64,000 bases of DNA from Pedobacter sp. ISL-64 (GTDB lineage: Bacteria; Bacteroidota; Bacteroidia; Sphingobacteriales; Sphingobacteriaceae), in assembly GCF_018613605.1 (NCBI RefSeq), contig NZ_JAGGPU010000032.1, positions 39,380 through 103,379 on the forward strand. The letters run 5' to 3'. Position numbers and translations under genes: made by a program. Under the pieces are notes generated by a model. It was given only the letters and a program-made list of their open reading frames with translations, made no database searches and was not told the DNA's origin. The stretch's first letter is position 1; each line of letters opens with the position of its first letter. Positions 18,495 to 26,997 of the stretch are shown here, one piece after another.

Positions 18495-19092
18495 AAATAA
18501 AGGATTTGAACCTTCTTTCAATCCTTAATCGCAACAAATACATTATCAATCGTTTAAATTATTTAAAATACTTTTTGGGACAGTTTTCTGTGTAAAAATT
18601 CTATTTTCAATGGCGTTTTGTTTACACCATTTTTACACCAGCGTTATTTACTGTTTATACCATGCAAATCAGCTTAAAGCTAATCTATTATACCCGTAAG
18701 AAATATTCTGATGGGGGTCACATCCAATTACCCTTCATTATATCCACTAGCCTAAAGTCGAAAAAGAATTCTTGACAAGTTGCCTACATGAAAACTAGGA
18801 CGCTAGAAGAAACAGGATAAAAGACAGTGTGGGCATTTCGGCAAAAAAGTGTGAGTAAAACTGTAAGCATTCAAACACAAAACCCTTGCAAGCAACTAAC
18901 TAACAAGGGTTTATATTTTTACTTAGTGGGCGATAAGAGAGAAAATTTGAACCGTTTTATAAATGATTTAAGGGTTTTAGTTGATTTAGGCAAGAATCAA
19001 AGCAACGATATTGGATAGAATTTGAACCACATTTTAAATGATGCTTAGCGCTATCAATAATTGACGGAATACTGATAGACTCCGATTTTCAT
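18495..19092. other. Non-coding junction region
   Basis: No supported gene. Contains GTGTAAA (from 18590) facing two TTTACACC copies (18621 and 18632), which could be a recombinase or repressor site, and a hairpin AACCCTTG/CAAGGGTT near 18881-18912. An open frame at 18827-19018 (63 codons, GTG start) covers this hairpin and looks like chance. It is probably the scar between the transferred chain and the resident chromosome. Confidence 0.4.
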
Positions 19093-19434
19093 TTATAATG
19101 ATCTCTCGGAATTATGATTCAACTTCCCTATTTTTTTCAACATAAAAATTAAAATAACCAGACCAACTGCAAAAGAGAATACAGGAAAAATCATTTCCAA
19201 AACAAGGATTGATGGTTTGAGTTCAACAAAGATTAGCAGACTGCAGGCAATCAGTACTAAGATGATCCATTTGCCGAGCCGCTCTTGTTTACGATATTGC
19301 TTACTGTAACTGAATTTGTAACTAGTTACCACCGCATTCATCAACCTCAAAGAGAATCCTTCAGAGGGGGCAATTGCTCCGTGCTCCTTAAGCAGTTCTT
19401 TGAGAGGGTCTAGTTCTTTGGGTTTTGGTTTCAT
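19093..19434 (-). CDS. Small two-helix membrane protein, likely ECF sigma partner
   Basis: A 113-residue protein with ~55 soluble N-terminal residues followed by two membrane segments (WIILVLIACSLLIFV and MIFPVFSFAVGLVILIFML). Its start overlaps the end of the ECF sigma gene by 4 bp. Position and topology suggest an anti-sigma or sigma-holding membrane protein, but I see no classic zinc anti-sigma HxxxCxxC motif, so the function is inference. Confidence 0.75.
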   Translation of the reverse strand: MKPKPKELDPLKELLKEHGAIAPSEGFSLRLMNAVVTSYKFSYSKQYRKQERLGKWIILVLIACSLLIFVELKPSILVLEMIFPVFSFAVGLVILIFMLKKIGKLNHNSERSL

Positions 19435-20015
19435 AATTCTTTAATTTCATTTTTCAATAATCTCTTCAATTCTCCTTCCAACTGCTTACGGCTTCTGAGT
19501 AAACGCATTTTAATCGCTGATGACTTCATGCCCATAATCTCAGTTATCTCGGCGATGCTTTTGTCTGCAATATAATGCAGGGTAATGATTAGTTGATCCT
19601 CTTTTTTGAGCTTTTCTATGGCTATACCAAGATACTTCTTTCGGTCTGCGTTAGCTAGACGTTGCAAGGCACTACCTTCATCACTTACATATTCAGTGTA
19701 TTCATTGTCGTCCTCCAATTCAAGAGTCACATTATTTTTGACTCCTATTTTAGTCAGTGCAGTGTTATAGATGATCCGATATAACCAAGTTGAAAATTTA
19801 GACGCCCTTTTGAACCGGTCGAGGTATTTAAAAGCTTTCAGGAAACTATCCTGCACCACCTCTTCAGCATCTTCATGGTTGCCTACTATCCTAACCGCTA
19901 TGGTGTATGCCATATCCCGGTAGGCATTAACCAGATATTCAAGTCCTTTTCGCTCTCCACGAAGGGCACTGTCAAGGTAATGATCGCCTAGATTTCGGTG
20001 CTTTTTAAATATCAT
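19431..20015 (-). CDS. ECF-type RNA polymerase sigma factor
   Basis: Sigma factor of 194 residues. Region 2 runs from YRDMAYTIAVRIVGNHEDAE through VVQDSFLKAF and FSTWLYRI; region 4 is the helix-turn-helix around LIITLHYIADKSIAEITEIM and RLLRSRKQL. The start ATG lies within a perfect 33-bp palindrome, and the in-frame codon stretch above it holds a stop, so this start is firm. Translated with the small membrane protein behind it. Divergent from a DUF6249-like gene. Probably governs an envelope or stress response. Confidence 0.93.
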   Translation of the reverse strand: MIFKKHRNLGDHYLDSALRGERKGLEYLVNAYRDMAYTIAVRIVGNHEDAEEVVQDSFLKAFKYLDRFKRASKFSTWLYRIIYNTALTKIGVKNNVTLELEDDNEYTEYVSDEGSALQRLANADRKKYLGIAIEKLKKEDQLIITLHYIADKSIAEITEIMGMKSSAIKMRLLRSRKQLEGELKRLLKNEIKEL

Positions 20016-20043
20016 CTGTATCTTAGACTAAGATACAGATGAT
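20011..20043 (-). promoter_or_regulatory. Perfect 33-bp palindrome over the sigma-factor start codon
   Basis: ATCATCTGTATCTTAG, one base, then its exact reverse complement. The start ATG (20013-20015, minus strand) is in the 3' arm of the hairpin that the mRNA would form, so folding would hide the start. It may instead be a protein operator in DNA. Confidence 0.75.
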
Positions 20044-20131
20044 CTGGTCACAAAGTATTTAGTTGGGCATTCAAAATAAATGTGACCGATGGCTTAGATC
20101 GATAGTCTTATGAACAAATAAAAAGTAAGAC

Positions 20132-20476
20132 ATGGAAATCACATCAGCAGCACTACTCATTTCTATTTCCCTGGTAGTATTCGGAATCGCATATTATTTT
20201 TTTACGACGCGCCACAAAGAAAGGATGGCTATCATTGAAACCGGGCAATCGCCAGATTTGTTTAAAAAGCAGGGACAGTGGCTATATTTTCTTTTGACCT
20301 TGGGTGTGGTGAGCATAGGTATTGCTATAGGAATACTTGCAGGGTCGCTTATACAGCCGCTCGTCAATCTACATGGCTTTTGGGTCATGTCCAGTAGCAT
20401 ACTTATCTTTTTAGGTGTCAGTCTAATTCTTTGCTACTTTATCTTAAAATCAATACTTGAAAAGCGTAAAGACTAA
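20132..20476 (+). CDS. DUF6249-like small membrane protein
   Basis: A 114-residue protein with three hydrophobic segments: ALLISISLVVFGIAYYFF, LYFLLTLGVVSIGIAIGILA and FWVMSSSILIFLGVSLILCY. Between the first and second lies HKERMAIIETG, a short cytoplasmic loop typical of the DUF6249 family in Bacteroidota, which is often found beside ECF sigma factors. Divergently placed from the sigma gene with 116 bp between. No enzymatic role is visible. Confidence 0.8.
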   Translation: MEITSAALLISISLVVFGIAYYFFTTRHKERMAIIETGQSPDLFKKQGQWLYFLLTLGVVSIGIAIGILAGSLIQPLVNLHGFWVMSSSILIFLGVSLILCYFILKSILEKRKD

Positions 20477-20524
20477 ATACCATTTTTAATTAAACCAGTT
20501 TTTTTAAACTCCAACAATTGAACA

Positions 20525-22165
20525 ATGAAAACATTATTCAGGCTATTACTATGCTTTTTTTTTAGCGCAGCATTTCAAATTTCTTCCTATGGACAACCCG
20601 AAATAACAACCTATGATTCGCTCCTCGGCACCATTTTCCCAAAAGATGGTCCAGGCGGAACGGTACTGATATCAAAGGCAGGAAAAATTCTTTTTAATAA
20701 GGCCTATGGAAAGGCAAATCTTGAGCTGAATGTACCAATGCGTACAGACCACGTATTCCGACTAGGCTCTGTCACCAAACAATTTACTGCAGTATGCATC
20801 CTAAAGCTTGTTGAAGAAGGAAAGCTTTCACTAGAAGATCAGTTAATTAAGTTTATTCCTGATTATCCCCTTAATGGCAAAAAAATTACCATTGCAAATC
20901 TGCTCACACACACTTCTGGCATAAAAAACTATACTGGTCTTTCTGCGTTCAATGAAAACCTGAAGCGACAGGACCTCTCTCCGAAAGAGCTGATTGCCTT
21001 GTTCAAAGATCAACCCTTAGATTTTGAACCTGGTAGCAACTACAAATATAGCAACTCAGGTTACGTTCTTTTAGGTTACATCATTGAAAAGCTGAGTGGG
21101 AGAACATACGGAGAATATGTGCAAAAAAATATATTTGAGCCACTGGAAATGAGCAATTCTTACCATGACGAGCGTGTAAAGGTAATTCCTGAAAGAATTT
21201 CAGGCTACCGAAAAAGAAATGGAAGGTACGAAAATTCAGAATTTTTAAGCATGACATTACCTTATGCTGCCGGATCTTTATTATCAACAACTGGTGATCT
21301 TTTAAAATGGTACGCTGGTCTAGAAGATGGTAAAGTAATCAATAAAGCTAGTCTTGAGTTGGCTCAAACTTCATGGCATTTGGCAAATGGTAAAGAAATC
21401 GGTTATGGCTTTGGCTGGGAAATTGGAAATATACAAGGTAGCAAAGCGATAAAGCACAATGGTATTGTGAATGGTTTTTTTACCGATGTGATTTATCTAC
21501 CTGCTGAGCAAATTTTTGTTTCAATATTAGCTAACTATGAGAATATCGGTGATTTGGATATTTCAGTAGCTAAACTTGCAGCAATTGCTTTAGGTAGGCC
21601 ATATATATTTAATGCGAAAGTTATAGAACCCGCTGCTTTGCAACAATACCAAGCGGTATACAGTAATCCCTATGAAGGGGAGCGTTATATCACTAACCAA
21701 GATGGCATATTAATGTATTATTATAAAGGTGGAGGCAAGACACGCTTAATGCCATACGGCACAGATATTTTCTTGTTAGAGAATAGTCTTAATTCTCTTA
21801 TGTTTAAAAGAGATGGCAAAGGAACAATAAACGGATATCAGATTAAAGGTACTGGCATTACTTCAACATGGAAAAAAAGCACGGGAATACCTTTAATCAA
21901 TCGAATCAGTCTTTCAAGCCAAATTCTGATTCGTTATACTGGTAAATATCTTTTTGAACCCAATATGCTTTTTGAAGTTATTTTAGAAAAAGGCAAGCTG
22001 TTTGGGCGCGTAGGGAATGATCAAAAAGAACTCATACCTTTCGAGGAAAATAAGTTTTATGCCAATGATATGGATGCAACCATTATCTTTAACCGAAATA
22101 AATCTGGTCAAACTACTTCCCTTACGAAAATACAGAACAGTGAAATGACGGCAAAAAAGCTATAG
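20525..22165 (+). CDS. Exported serine hydrolase, beta-lactamase (class C/PBP4-like) family
   Basis: A 546-residue periplasmic or surface enzyme. A signal peptide covers residues 1-23. The beta-lactamase-fold domain (~30-355) shows the catalytic SVTK (SxxK) in RLGSVTKQF, YSN (YxN) in YKYSNSGY, the LLTHTSGI signature and an HNG triad in IKHNGIVNG in place of KTG. The rest is a beta-rich C-terminal domain of the kind that follows many such hydrolases. Activity could be D-amino-acid peptidase or esterase; true beta-lactamase activity is not implied. 48 bp after the DUF6249-like gene. Confidence 0.9.
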   Translation: MKTLFRLLLCFFFSAAFQISSYGQPEITTYDSLLGTIFPKDGPGGTVLISKAGKILFNKAYGKANLELNVPMRTDHVFRLGSVTKQFTAVCILKLVEEGKLSLEDQLIKFIPDYPLNGKKITIANLLTHTSGIKNYTGLSAFNENLKRQDLSPKELIALFKDQPLDFEPGSNYKYSNSGYVLLGYIIEKLSGRTYGEYVQKNIFEPLEMSNSYHDERVKVIPERISGYRKRNGRYENSEFLSMTLPYAAGSLLSTTGDLLKWYAGLEDGKVINKASLELAQTSWHLANGKEIGYGFGWEIGNIQGSKAIKHNGIVNGFFTDVIYLPAEQIFVSILANYENIGDLDISVAKLAAIALGRPYIFNAKVIEPAALQQYQAVYSNPYEGERYITNQDGILMYYYKGGGKTRLMPYGTDIFLLENSLNSLMFKRDGKGTINGYQIKGTGITSTWKKSTGIPLINRISLSSQILIRYTGKYLFEPNMLFEVILEKGKLFGRVGNDQKELIPFEENKFYANDMDATIIFNRNKSGQTTSLTKIQNSEMTAKKL

Positions 22166-22337
22166 CGGAGAAAGTGAAATATCAAAACAGATCGTTTTAT
22201 GATGGTACTTTTGTGTTCACTAATTATAATAGTTGAGTTCCAATTTTTAGGCATTTACATAAAGAACCCATACTGGGCTCGAACCAAAATCACCCTTTAA
22301 ACTACTCTGAGAGCATGTAAAAATGTTCACAAAAATA
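22166..22337. other. Gap with a tRNA-like 3'-end remnant
   Basis: Holds, on the minus strand near 22263-22284, GGTTCGAGCCCAGTATGG, which looks like the T-loop and acceptor end of a tRNA without a matching 5' half. It lies 90 bp downstream of the intact tRNA-Arg and may be a scar of integration. Nothing else seen. Confidence 0.35.
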
Positions 22338-22369
22338 AAACCCCTCTTTACGGTCTGTAAAAGGGGTTT
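22338..22369 (-). terminator. Terminator of tRNA-Arg
   Basis: On the minus strand AACCCCTTTTAC, loop, GTAAAGAGGGGTT then TTATTTTT; one bulge in an otherwise complete stem. It begins 1-2 bases after the tRNA 3' end. Confidence 0.75.
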
Positions 22370-22370
22370 G

Positions 22371-22442
22371 TGGTCCCGACGAGAATCGAACTCATATCTA
22401 AAGTTTAGGAAACTTCTATTCTATCCGTTGAACTACGGGACC
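22371..22442 (-). tRNA. tRNA-Arg (anticodon CCU)
   Basis: 72 bases fold as a full cloverleaf on the minus strand: acceptor GGTCCCG/CGGGACC with discriminator A, D stem GTTC/GAAT, anticodon stem GAAGT/ACTTT around loop TTCCTAA (anticodon CCT in DNA, CCU in RNA), and T arm ATGAG-TTCGATT-CTCGT. CCA is not encoded. It reads AGG codons. tRNA genes are common integration targets and an att-like remnant lies just beyond its 3' end. Confidence 0.95.
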
Positions 22443-22946
22443 AATATTATTTAGATTGCCATAAGGCAATCTGGCAACTAATTATCAAAATAATCAGCAT
22501 TAAATGTGCCTAACATTATTTTAATGGCGCAAATATAATAAAACTTCTTACCTAAAGCGGGCAAATTTAAAAATGTTTTATGACCAAATTTCTTACTGAT
22601 TTTTTAATATCTCACCTTCATTGATTGACCTCAATTCATCAAATTTTAAATAACACGGTTAAACAATTGCTATTAACATAGTTAACATGTAGCTACAATG
22701 CAACCTGATGAAATATAAAAGGTAGACTTTTTATTTTAAAACGAGGACATTTGTAGTCTAATACCTTTTATTAGGTTGAAAGGTCCAAAGATTAGCCAAT
22801 CCAAAAGACAAAACATTATCTTTCAATGCAAGGGACAGCCAAAAAGGAACACAAAACACTGTCAGTCTATCCCATCATCCCTAAGCCACTGCATTACCCA
22901 CCTCCAAAAAAAACCTACAGGACATATTGCTACATCCTGCAGTGTT
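22443..22946. other. Intergenic, nothing recognised
   Basis: Upstream of tRNA-Arg (minus) and downstream of the 157-residue minus-strand gene. A/T-rich in the first half, where the tRNA promoter must lie. The plus-strand open frame at 22776-23003 shows no protein-like character and overlaps the end of the minus-strand gene; rejected. Confidence 0.4.
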
Positions 22947-23420
22947 TTAGCTGAGCGCGCCGTCAATACCTTGATAAGACGGAATAATTTCAAAATCATT
23001 TAAAAAGCCCACAAAATCCTGCAATACATTCGTAATGTGCGCAAGCTCATGCTCCAGAAAGCCCATGGCCACCGGATCCTGATGCAGACTGAATATATCT
23101 TTAATGTTGTTTTGGTGCCCAATGAGCAAATCATTGAGCTTTTCGATCTGATCGCCTGTGGTAAGCGGCAACAAGGGCCCTTCAACGCCCTGGCTTGCCG
23201 CATAGGTACCCATCCCCCCGTATTCCAGACCTGCCAGAGAATCAAAACATTGGAGCAGTGCACTATGGCGGATATAATAGGCCATACCCGTGTTACCACG
23301 CTCAGAAGGAGAGTTCTTCCAGAAAAAGTCAAATTTATCACGTAAATAACGTGCCATGCAAACGTTGCGGAATAACGCAGCAAACAGGTTTTCCACCCTG
23401 ACCAATTCTGTTTTCATCAT
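22947..23420 (-). CDS. Conserved-looking helical protein of unknown function
   Basis: 157 residues, no signal peptide or membrane segment. The composition is protein-like, with amphipathic helices such as GDQIEKLNDLLIGHQNNIKD and GFLEHELAHITNVLQDFVGF; histidine/glutamate pairs (FLEHELAH) recall a metal or ferritin-like helix bundle, but no family is recognised. Two ATGs (23420 and 23417) open it. Other frames in the same stretch are arginine/tryptophan-rich and look like shadows. It stands alone, with the tRNA next downstream. Confidence 0.6.
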   Translation of the reverse strand: MMKTELVRVENLFAALFRNVCMARYLRDKFDFFWKNSPSERGNTGMAYYIRHSALLQCFDSLAGLEYGGMGTYAASQGVEGPLLPLTTGDQIEKLNDLLIGHQNNIKDIFSLHQDPVAMGFLEHELAHITNVLQDFVGFLNDFEIIPSYQGIDGALS

Positions 23421-23697
23421 TCCAAATCGCCTCTAACAGAACTAATTTAACCAATGATATCCAAAAAAGGATATTTTAAGGACGAAAAGAGCTATTTTAT
23501 ACATGAAAAGGTGATTTTTAGGGATGGACTTTAGATTAGTAATCAAAGTTCCTTTCGTTCGTCCTGGCGTAAGATCCCATTTACAGGAACAGCAATCTTT
23601 ACTGAAATGTTGAAAAATCAAATTATAATATTATTTTTCCAATTGGAAATCAACGCGTAAAACATATTAATTTTAAGCACACAACGAAACCATAGCT
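23421..23697. other. Divergent intergenic region
   Basis: Promoter space between the minus-strand 157-residue gene and the plus-strand DUF5694-like gene. No clear operator or hairpin seen. Confidence 0.35.
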
Positions 23698-24750
23698 ATG
23701 AAATTCATTTTTATCTTACTTATTATCGTTTCCTTTAAGGCATCTGCTCAAGAACTGGAAATCCTTTTAATCGGTGTTTCTCATAACTACAGCAATTACC
23801 AAAAGCAGGATTTTTCAGACATTTACCGCAAAATTCAACAATTTAAGCCAACAGCATTTTTCGGAGAATTTCTGAGTAAGGAAGATGAACAGCATATTAT
23901 GGACTATTGGTGTAAGAAAGACAATTTGAAAAGATTACAGACACTTAGAAAAAACAGAGATATCGCAACAGATCAGCTACCTAAAAAAATTGACAGTTTA
24001 AAAAAACGCTGCCTACAAGACCCTGAAAACTATAAGTTAAAAACGGACCTGGCCCATGCTTACTACCTTAACCAGGATGTTTCCAATGGTCACTATCAAT
24101 ATTGGCAGGTTTTCGACCGGCTTAAACAATCCCCGGACGATCAGCTGCAAGCTTATGTCAATCAATTGCTGAGTCCGGAATTGGATACCACCGGGCGAAG
24201 CATGAGAAGATTGAAAACCTCCGAATACGCATTGATCGCATTCCCGATGATGCGAAAAATCGGCATCAAGGAGTTACTGCCCATGGATTGCCAGGACTAT
24301 GACCTTAATTGGAATGCATCCTGGTCTGCGAGCGACGAAAAATTCAATATATTCAGAAAGGATACTTCCGCCACCTTTCAGCGAGAGCTGAAGGAAAAAC
24401 TGGCTAAAATAAATACAGGTTTCGAGCGATATGATAAAATTGAGAAGTCTTCTACTCAGGTAACCGAATGGCTGAACACAGCTGAAGCGTCGGCAATTTC
24501 CGCATCCGGAGATTTCTATCTGCCGGAGCTGTATGATATGAAGAACTTCCCTAAAGAAGAAATGCTTTCCAAGATACATTGGTGGCTGATGAGAAATGAG
24601 GGGATGTGCAACAATGTACTGAACCGTTCAAAAGAGAAAGGGGTTAAGCGGGTTGTTGTAATTGCCGGAGCAAACCATCGCAAATATATGCAGGACATTT
24701 TCGAAAAGATGCCCGGCGTAATTGTCAAAAACCTTAATGAGGTCAAATAG
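23698..24750 (+). CDS. Exported DUF5694-like protein
   Basis: A 350-residue secreted protein with signal peptide MKFIFILLIIVSFKASAQ. The mature start LEILLIGVSHNYSNY and the late VVVIAGANHRKYMQDIF resemble the TraB/GumN-type layout (a histidine near each end, GxxH and GANH), typical of DUF5694 proteins found in Bacteroidota. A charged helical middle follows FKPTAFFGEFLSKEDE. Enzymatic activity is unproven; some distant relatives are metalloproteases. Monocistronic. Confidence 0.75.
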   Translation: MKFIFILLIIVSFKASAQELEILLIGVSHNYSNYQKQDFSDIYRKIQQFKPTAFFGEFLSKEDEQHIMDYWCKKDNLKRLQTLRKNRDIATDQLPKKIDSLKKRCLQDPENYKLKTDLAHAYYLNQDVSNGHYQYWQVFDRLKQSPDDQLQAYVNQLLSPELDTTGRSMRRLKTSEYALIAFPMMRKIGIKELLPMDCQDYDLNWNASWSASDEKFNIFRKDTSATFQRELKEKLAKINTGFERYDKIEKSSTQVTEWLNTAEASAISASGDFYLPELYDMKNFPKEEMLSKIHWWLMRNEGMCNNVLNRSKEKGVKRVVVIAGANHRKYMQDIFEKMPGVIVKNLNEVK

Positions 24751-24885
24751 TTTTACCGGAAAACAGTGGGACGAATATACCATGTCACCACGGAAAGCAT
24801 TTCTTTCCTTAATTATTTATATCTGGCCAGGTTACTATTAATTCCATACGCTTTAACCAAAAGCCACCTTTTTTATAATATTTAA

Positions 24886-25158
24886 TCAGTATTCAACCAT
24901 TTCATTATCCAGAAAGCAGTACATCCACCGTTCTCCAGGTTCTGATGAGATGATAACAGGATGTTTTTCTGCCCGGCAATGATGCGACATGTGTTGCATT
25001 GGCGATGAATCACAGCATAAGGTAATGCCACAGGTTTGGCAGGTACGAAGATGTACCCAATCTGTACCTTGTTTTATACAGGTTTCACAAACACGTTCTT
25101 TTGCAGTTTTTAATTCTTTTACAGCCTCAATGTGGCTGCAGATGCTGTTGTTTTCCAT
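24886..25158 (-). CDS. UBP-type zinc-finger protein
   Basis: A 90-residue free-standing ZnF-UBP domain: CSH at 6-8, VCETC, HLRTCQTCG, CCDSS and a histidine run (HMSHHCRAEKHPV) provide cysteine/histidine ligands in the family order; GERWMYCFLDNEMVEY matches the usual C-terminus. In eukaryotes the domain binds free ubiquitin tails; bacterial copies are of unknown role. It starts 2 bp after the flavoprotein gene and very likely works with it; the two are also neighbours in other bacteria (recollection). Confidence 0.88.
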   Translation of the reverse strand: MENNSICSHIEAVKELKTAKERVCETCIKQGTDWVHLRTCQTCGITLCCDSSPMQHMSHHCRAEKHPVIISSEPGERWMYCFLDNEMVEY

Positions 25159-25160
25159 AA

Positions 25161-26405
25161 TTACAATTTTGATAAATATTGATGAACCTGAGTTACTGCC
25201 ATGGCACCTTCGCCTACAGCCGATGCAACCCTTTTTACCGAATTAAACCTGACATCACCAGCAGCAAAAGAGCCTGGAACACTGGTTTCTAAATGATAAG
25301 GCGGCCGTTCCAGCTCCCAACACATCTTATATTGATCCAGGCTAAGCAAATCATTACCTGTATAAAGATATCCATTTCTATCCCTGCAGATTGCAGTTTC
25401 AACAGCCCATTCTGTATTGGGTTTTCCACCTATACAGATGAATAATTTTGAGGTGTCGTACCATGCTTCTGTTCCATCCTGACTGTTTACAATTTTGACG
25501 CGCTGTAGATAATCATCACCTTCCAGTGCCGCTACTTCAGCATAATACAGGACATGAATATTCTTAATGGATGCTATCCGCTGAATCAGGTATTCAGATA
25601 AGGTATCTGCAAGGTTACCTTTTCGGATCACCATGAAAACGCGTTTGGCAAAGCCAGAAAAATAGGCAGCAGCCTGTCCGGCAGAGTTTCCGCCGCCAAC
25701 AATATAAAGGTCTTTATCCTGACAGAAAAAAGCCTCACTTGCACCAGCACCATAATAAACTCCTTTATGAAAAAACCGGTCCTCATCAGGGAGATTCAAT
25801 CTGGCATACTCCACCCCTGTTGCACAGATATTTGTTTTAGCGACCAGCTTTTCGCCGGTTGCAAAATCTACATGGATTCTATTATCATAAAACGAGCCTT
25901 TGATCCCCTCCTTTAAAAGCAAAATCTCGACGCCGAATTTTAACGCTTGCTGCCTGGCCCTTTCAGCAAGGTTTGCCCCGGATATTCCTTCAGGAAAACC
26001 CAGGTAATTTTCGATCAGCGAGCTGGTACCAGCCTGTCCACCAATGGCTTCACGTTCAATCAGGATAGTTTTCAGGCCTTCTGATGCAGCATAAACCGCT
26101 GCACTTAATCCCGCAGGACCAGCACCGTAAATCGAAAGATCATATTCCGCATATTTGGGTTCGGTAATCCAGCCCAGGTTACAGGCAATTTGTTCTAAGC
26201 TTGGATTTACGATCACTTTGCCATCAGGGAATTCTATTACAGGTTGCTTATCTGGATTATTAAATGAGGTAATTCCCTGGCCCCAGCCCAAATCATCATG
26301 CGTAATGTCGAACCATTCGAAATCGATAACACTTCGTTTTAAAAAGTCTCTGATGGGGTAAATTTCAGGAGAATCTGGTTTACCATATAATTTTAGTTTG
26401 TTCAT
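25161..26405 (-). CDS. Thioredoxin-reductase-like FAD oxidoreductase with cysteine-less glutaredoxin-like N-domain
   Basis: A 414-residue flavoprotein. Residues 1-80 look like a glutaredoxin fold (KLYGKPDSPEIYPIRDFL ... FDIT) in which the CxxC is replaced by DSPE. From ~88 there is a TrxB-type module: FAD-binding GAGPAGLSAAVYAASEG, ERE at the strand end, GGQAG, and the NAD(P)H-site GGGNSAGQAAAYF, ending in AAGDVRFNSVKRV. The canonical redox CATC is absent: the matching segment reads VYYGAGASEAFF. It therefore cannot reduce thioredoxin by the standard mechanism. Middle gene of a unit with a 110-residue protein before and a UBP finger after it. Confidence 0.88.
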   Translation of the reverse strand: MNKLKLYGKPDSPEIYPIRDFLKRSVIDFEWFDITHDDLGWGQGITSFNNPDKQPVIEFPDGKVIVNPSLEQIACNLGWITEPKYAEYDLSIYGAGPAGLSAAVYAASEGLKTILIEREAIGGQAGTSSLIENYLGFPEGISGANLAERARQQALKFGVEILLLKEGIKGSFYDNRIHVDFATGEKLVAKTNICATGVEYARLNLPDEDRFFHKGVYYGAGASEAFFCQDKDLYIVGGGNSAGQAAAYFSGFAKRVFMVIRKGNLADTLSEYLIQRIASIKNIHVLYYAEVAALEGDDYLQRVKIVNSQDGTEAWYDTSKLFICIGGKPNTEWAVETAICRDRNGYLYTGNDLLSLDQYKMCWELERPPYHLETSVPGSFAAGDVRFNSVKRVASAVGEGAMAVTQVHQYLSKL

Positions 26406-26414
26406 GGACAGTTC

Positions 26415-26747
26415 TTAATCAGTTCGGGTTTTTAATTGTTTAATCACCTCATCACCAGCGCTTTCGGATGAAGTGCCGTAACCGTTTACAAAGATTCCTT
26501 TTATTTTACCGTCAATAGAGGAAATGGCATAAACAATCGCCTCATCATCGGGGTCGGACTCTCCTTCAAAACGATAATGTTTATCGATCAAAAATTGCTC
26601 GGGAGACGCCTGAATTGGATTTTCTCCGCTACTCAACTGGCTACTTTTCAAATTGAAATCGAAAGTATAACCCTGTTTAACCAAGGCATTTACAACTTCT
26701 GAAAGTGAAGTCATTTCTCCGATATGTTTTAAATAATCGTTATCCAT
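26415..26747 (-). CDS. Small acidic protein (family labelled phosphoribosylpyrophosphate synthetase in databases), function unknown
   Basis: 110 residues, acidic, without signal peptide. Contains YTFDFNLKSSQL, an acidic FEGESDPDDEAIVYAISS and a glycine-ended GIFVNGYGTSS. I recall related Bacteroidota proteins carrying a PRPP synthetase label, but the length and absence of a PRPP motif make that name untrustworthy. First gene of the minus-strand unit; a copy of the shared 23-bp palindrome lies ~99 bp upstream. Confidence 0.7.
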   Translation of the reverse strand: MDNDYLKHIGEMTSLSEVVNALVKQGYTFDFNLKSSQLSSGENPIQASPEQFLIDKHYRFEGESDPDDEAIVYAISSIDGKIKGIFVNGYGTSSESAGDEVIKQLKTRTD

Positions 26748-26845
26748 AATTATTTGTTCTTTTTAAATGACGTGTTAATTTACCAAAAAACAAACCAACA
26801 CACAACATACTGTAAAACAAAACTTTAAAAACAAACCAACAATAA

Positions 26846-26868
26846 AAATTGACGATATAAAGTGAATT
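26846..26868. promoter_or_regulatory. Shared palindrome-like site 1
   Basis: AATTGACGATATAAAGTGAA core; matches the five other full sites in this window (core AAT-YR-ACGAWATA). 98 bp upstream of the 26747 start. Candidate upstream activator or repressor site. Confidence 0.55.
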
Positions 26869-26997
26869 TATGATAAAATTCGGGCCTATTTATTTTTTAA
26901 AATATAGATGGCCAAAAGATGAATTGTTCAATCATTAAAAAAGCAAAAAAGAGCGGTTTAAACTAATTTAAATGGCTATCTTTAAAATAAAAAGATC

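Noticed and set aside
18827..19018. 63-codon plus-strand open frame with GTG start
   Set aside because: Lies across a hairpin in junction DNA, no protein-family character, no upstream translation signal.
22776..23003. 75-codon plus-strand open frame
   Set aside because: Basic, low-complexity composition and overlaps the end of a better minus-strand gene.
23000..23383. 127-codon minus-strand frame and plus-strand frames over the 157-residue gene
   Set aside because: Arginine/tryptophan-rich shadow translations; the 22947-23420 frame has the more protein-like helices.
25161..26405. Functional thioredoxin reductase (trxB)
   Set aside because: The redox-active CATC is replaced by non-cysteine residues.
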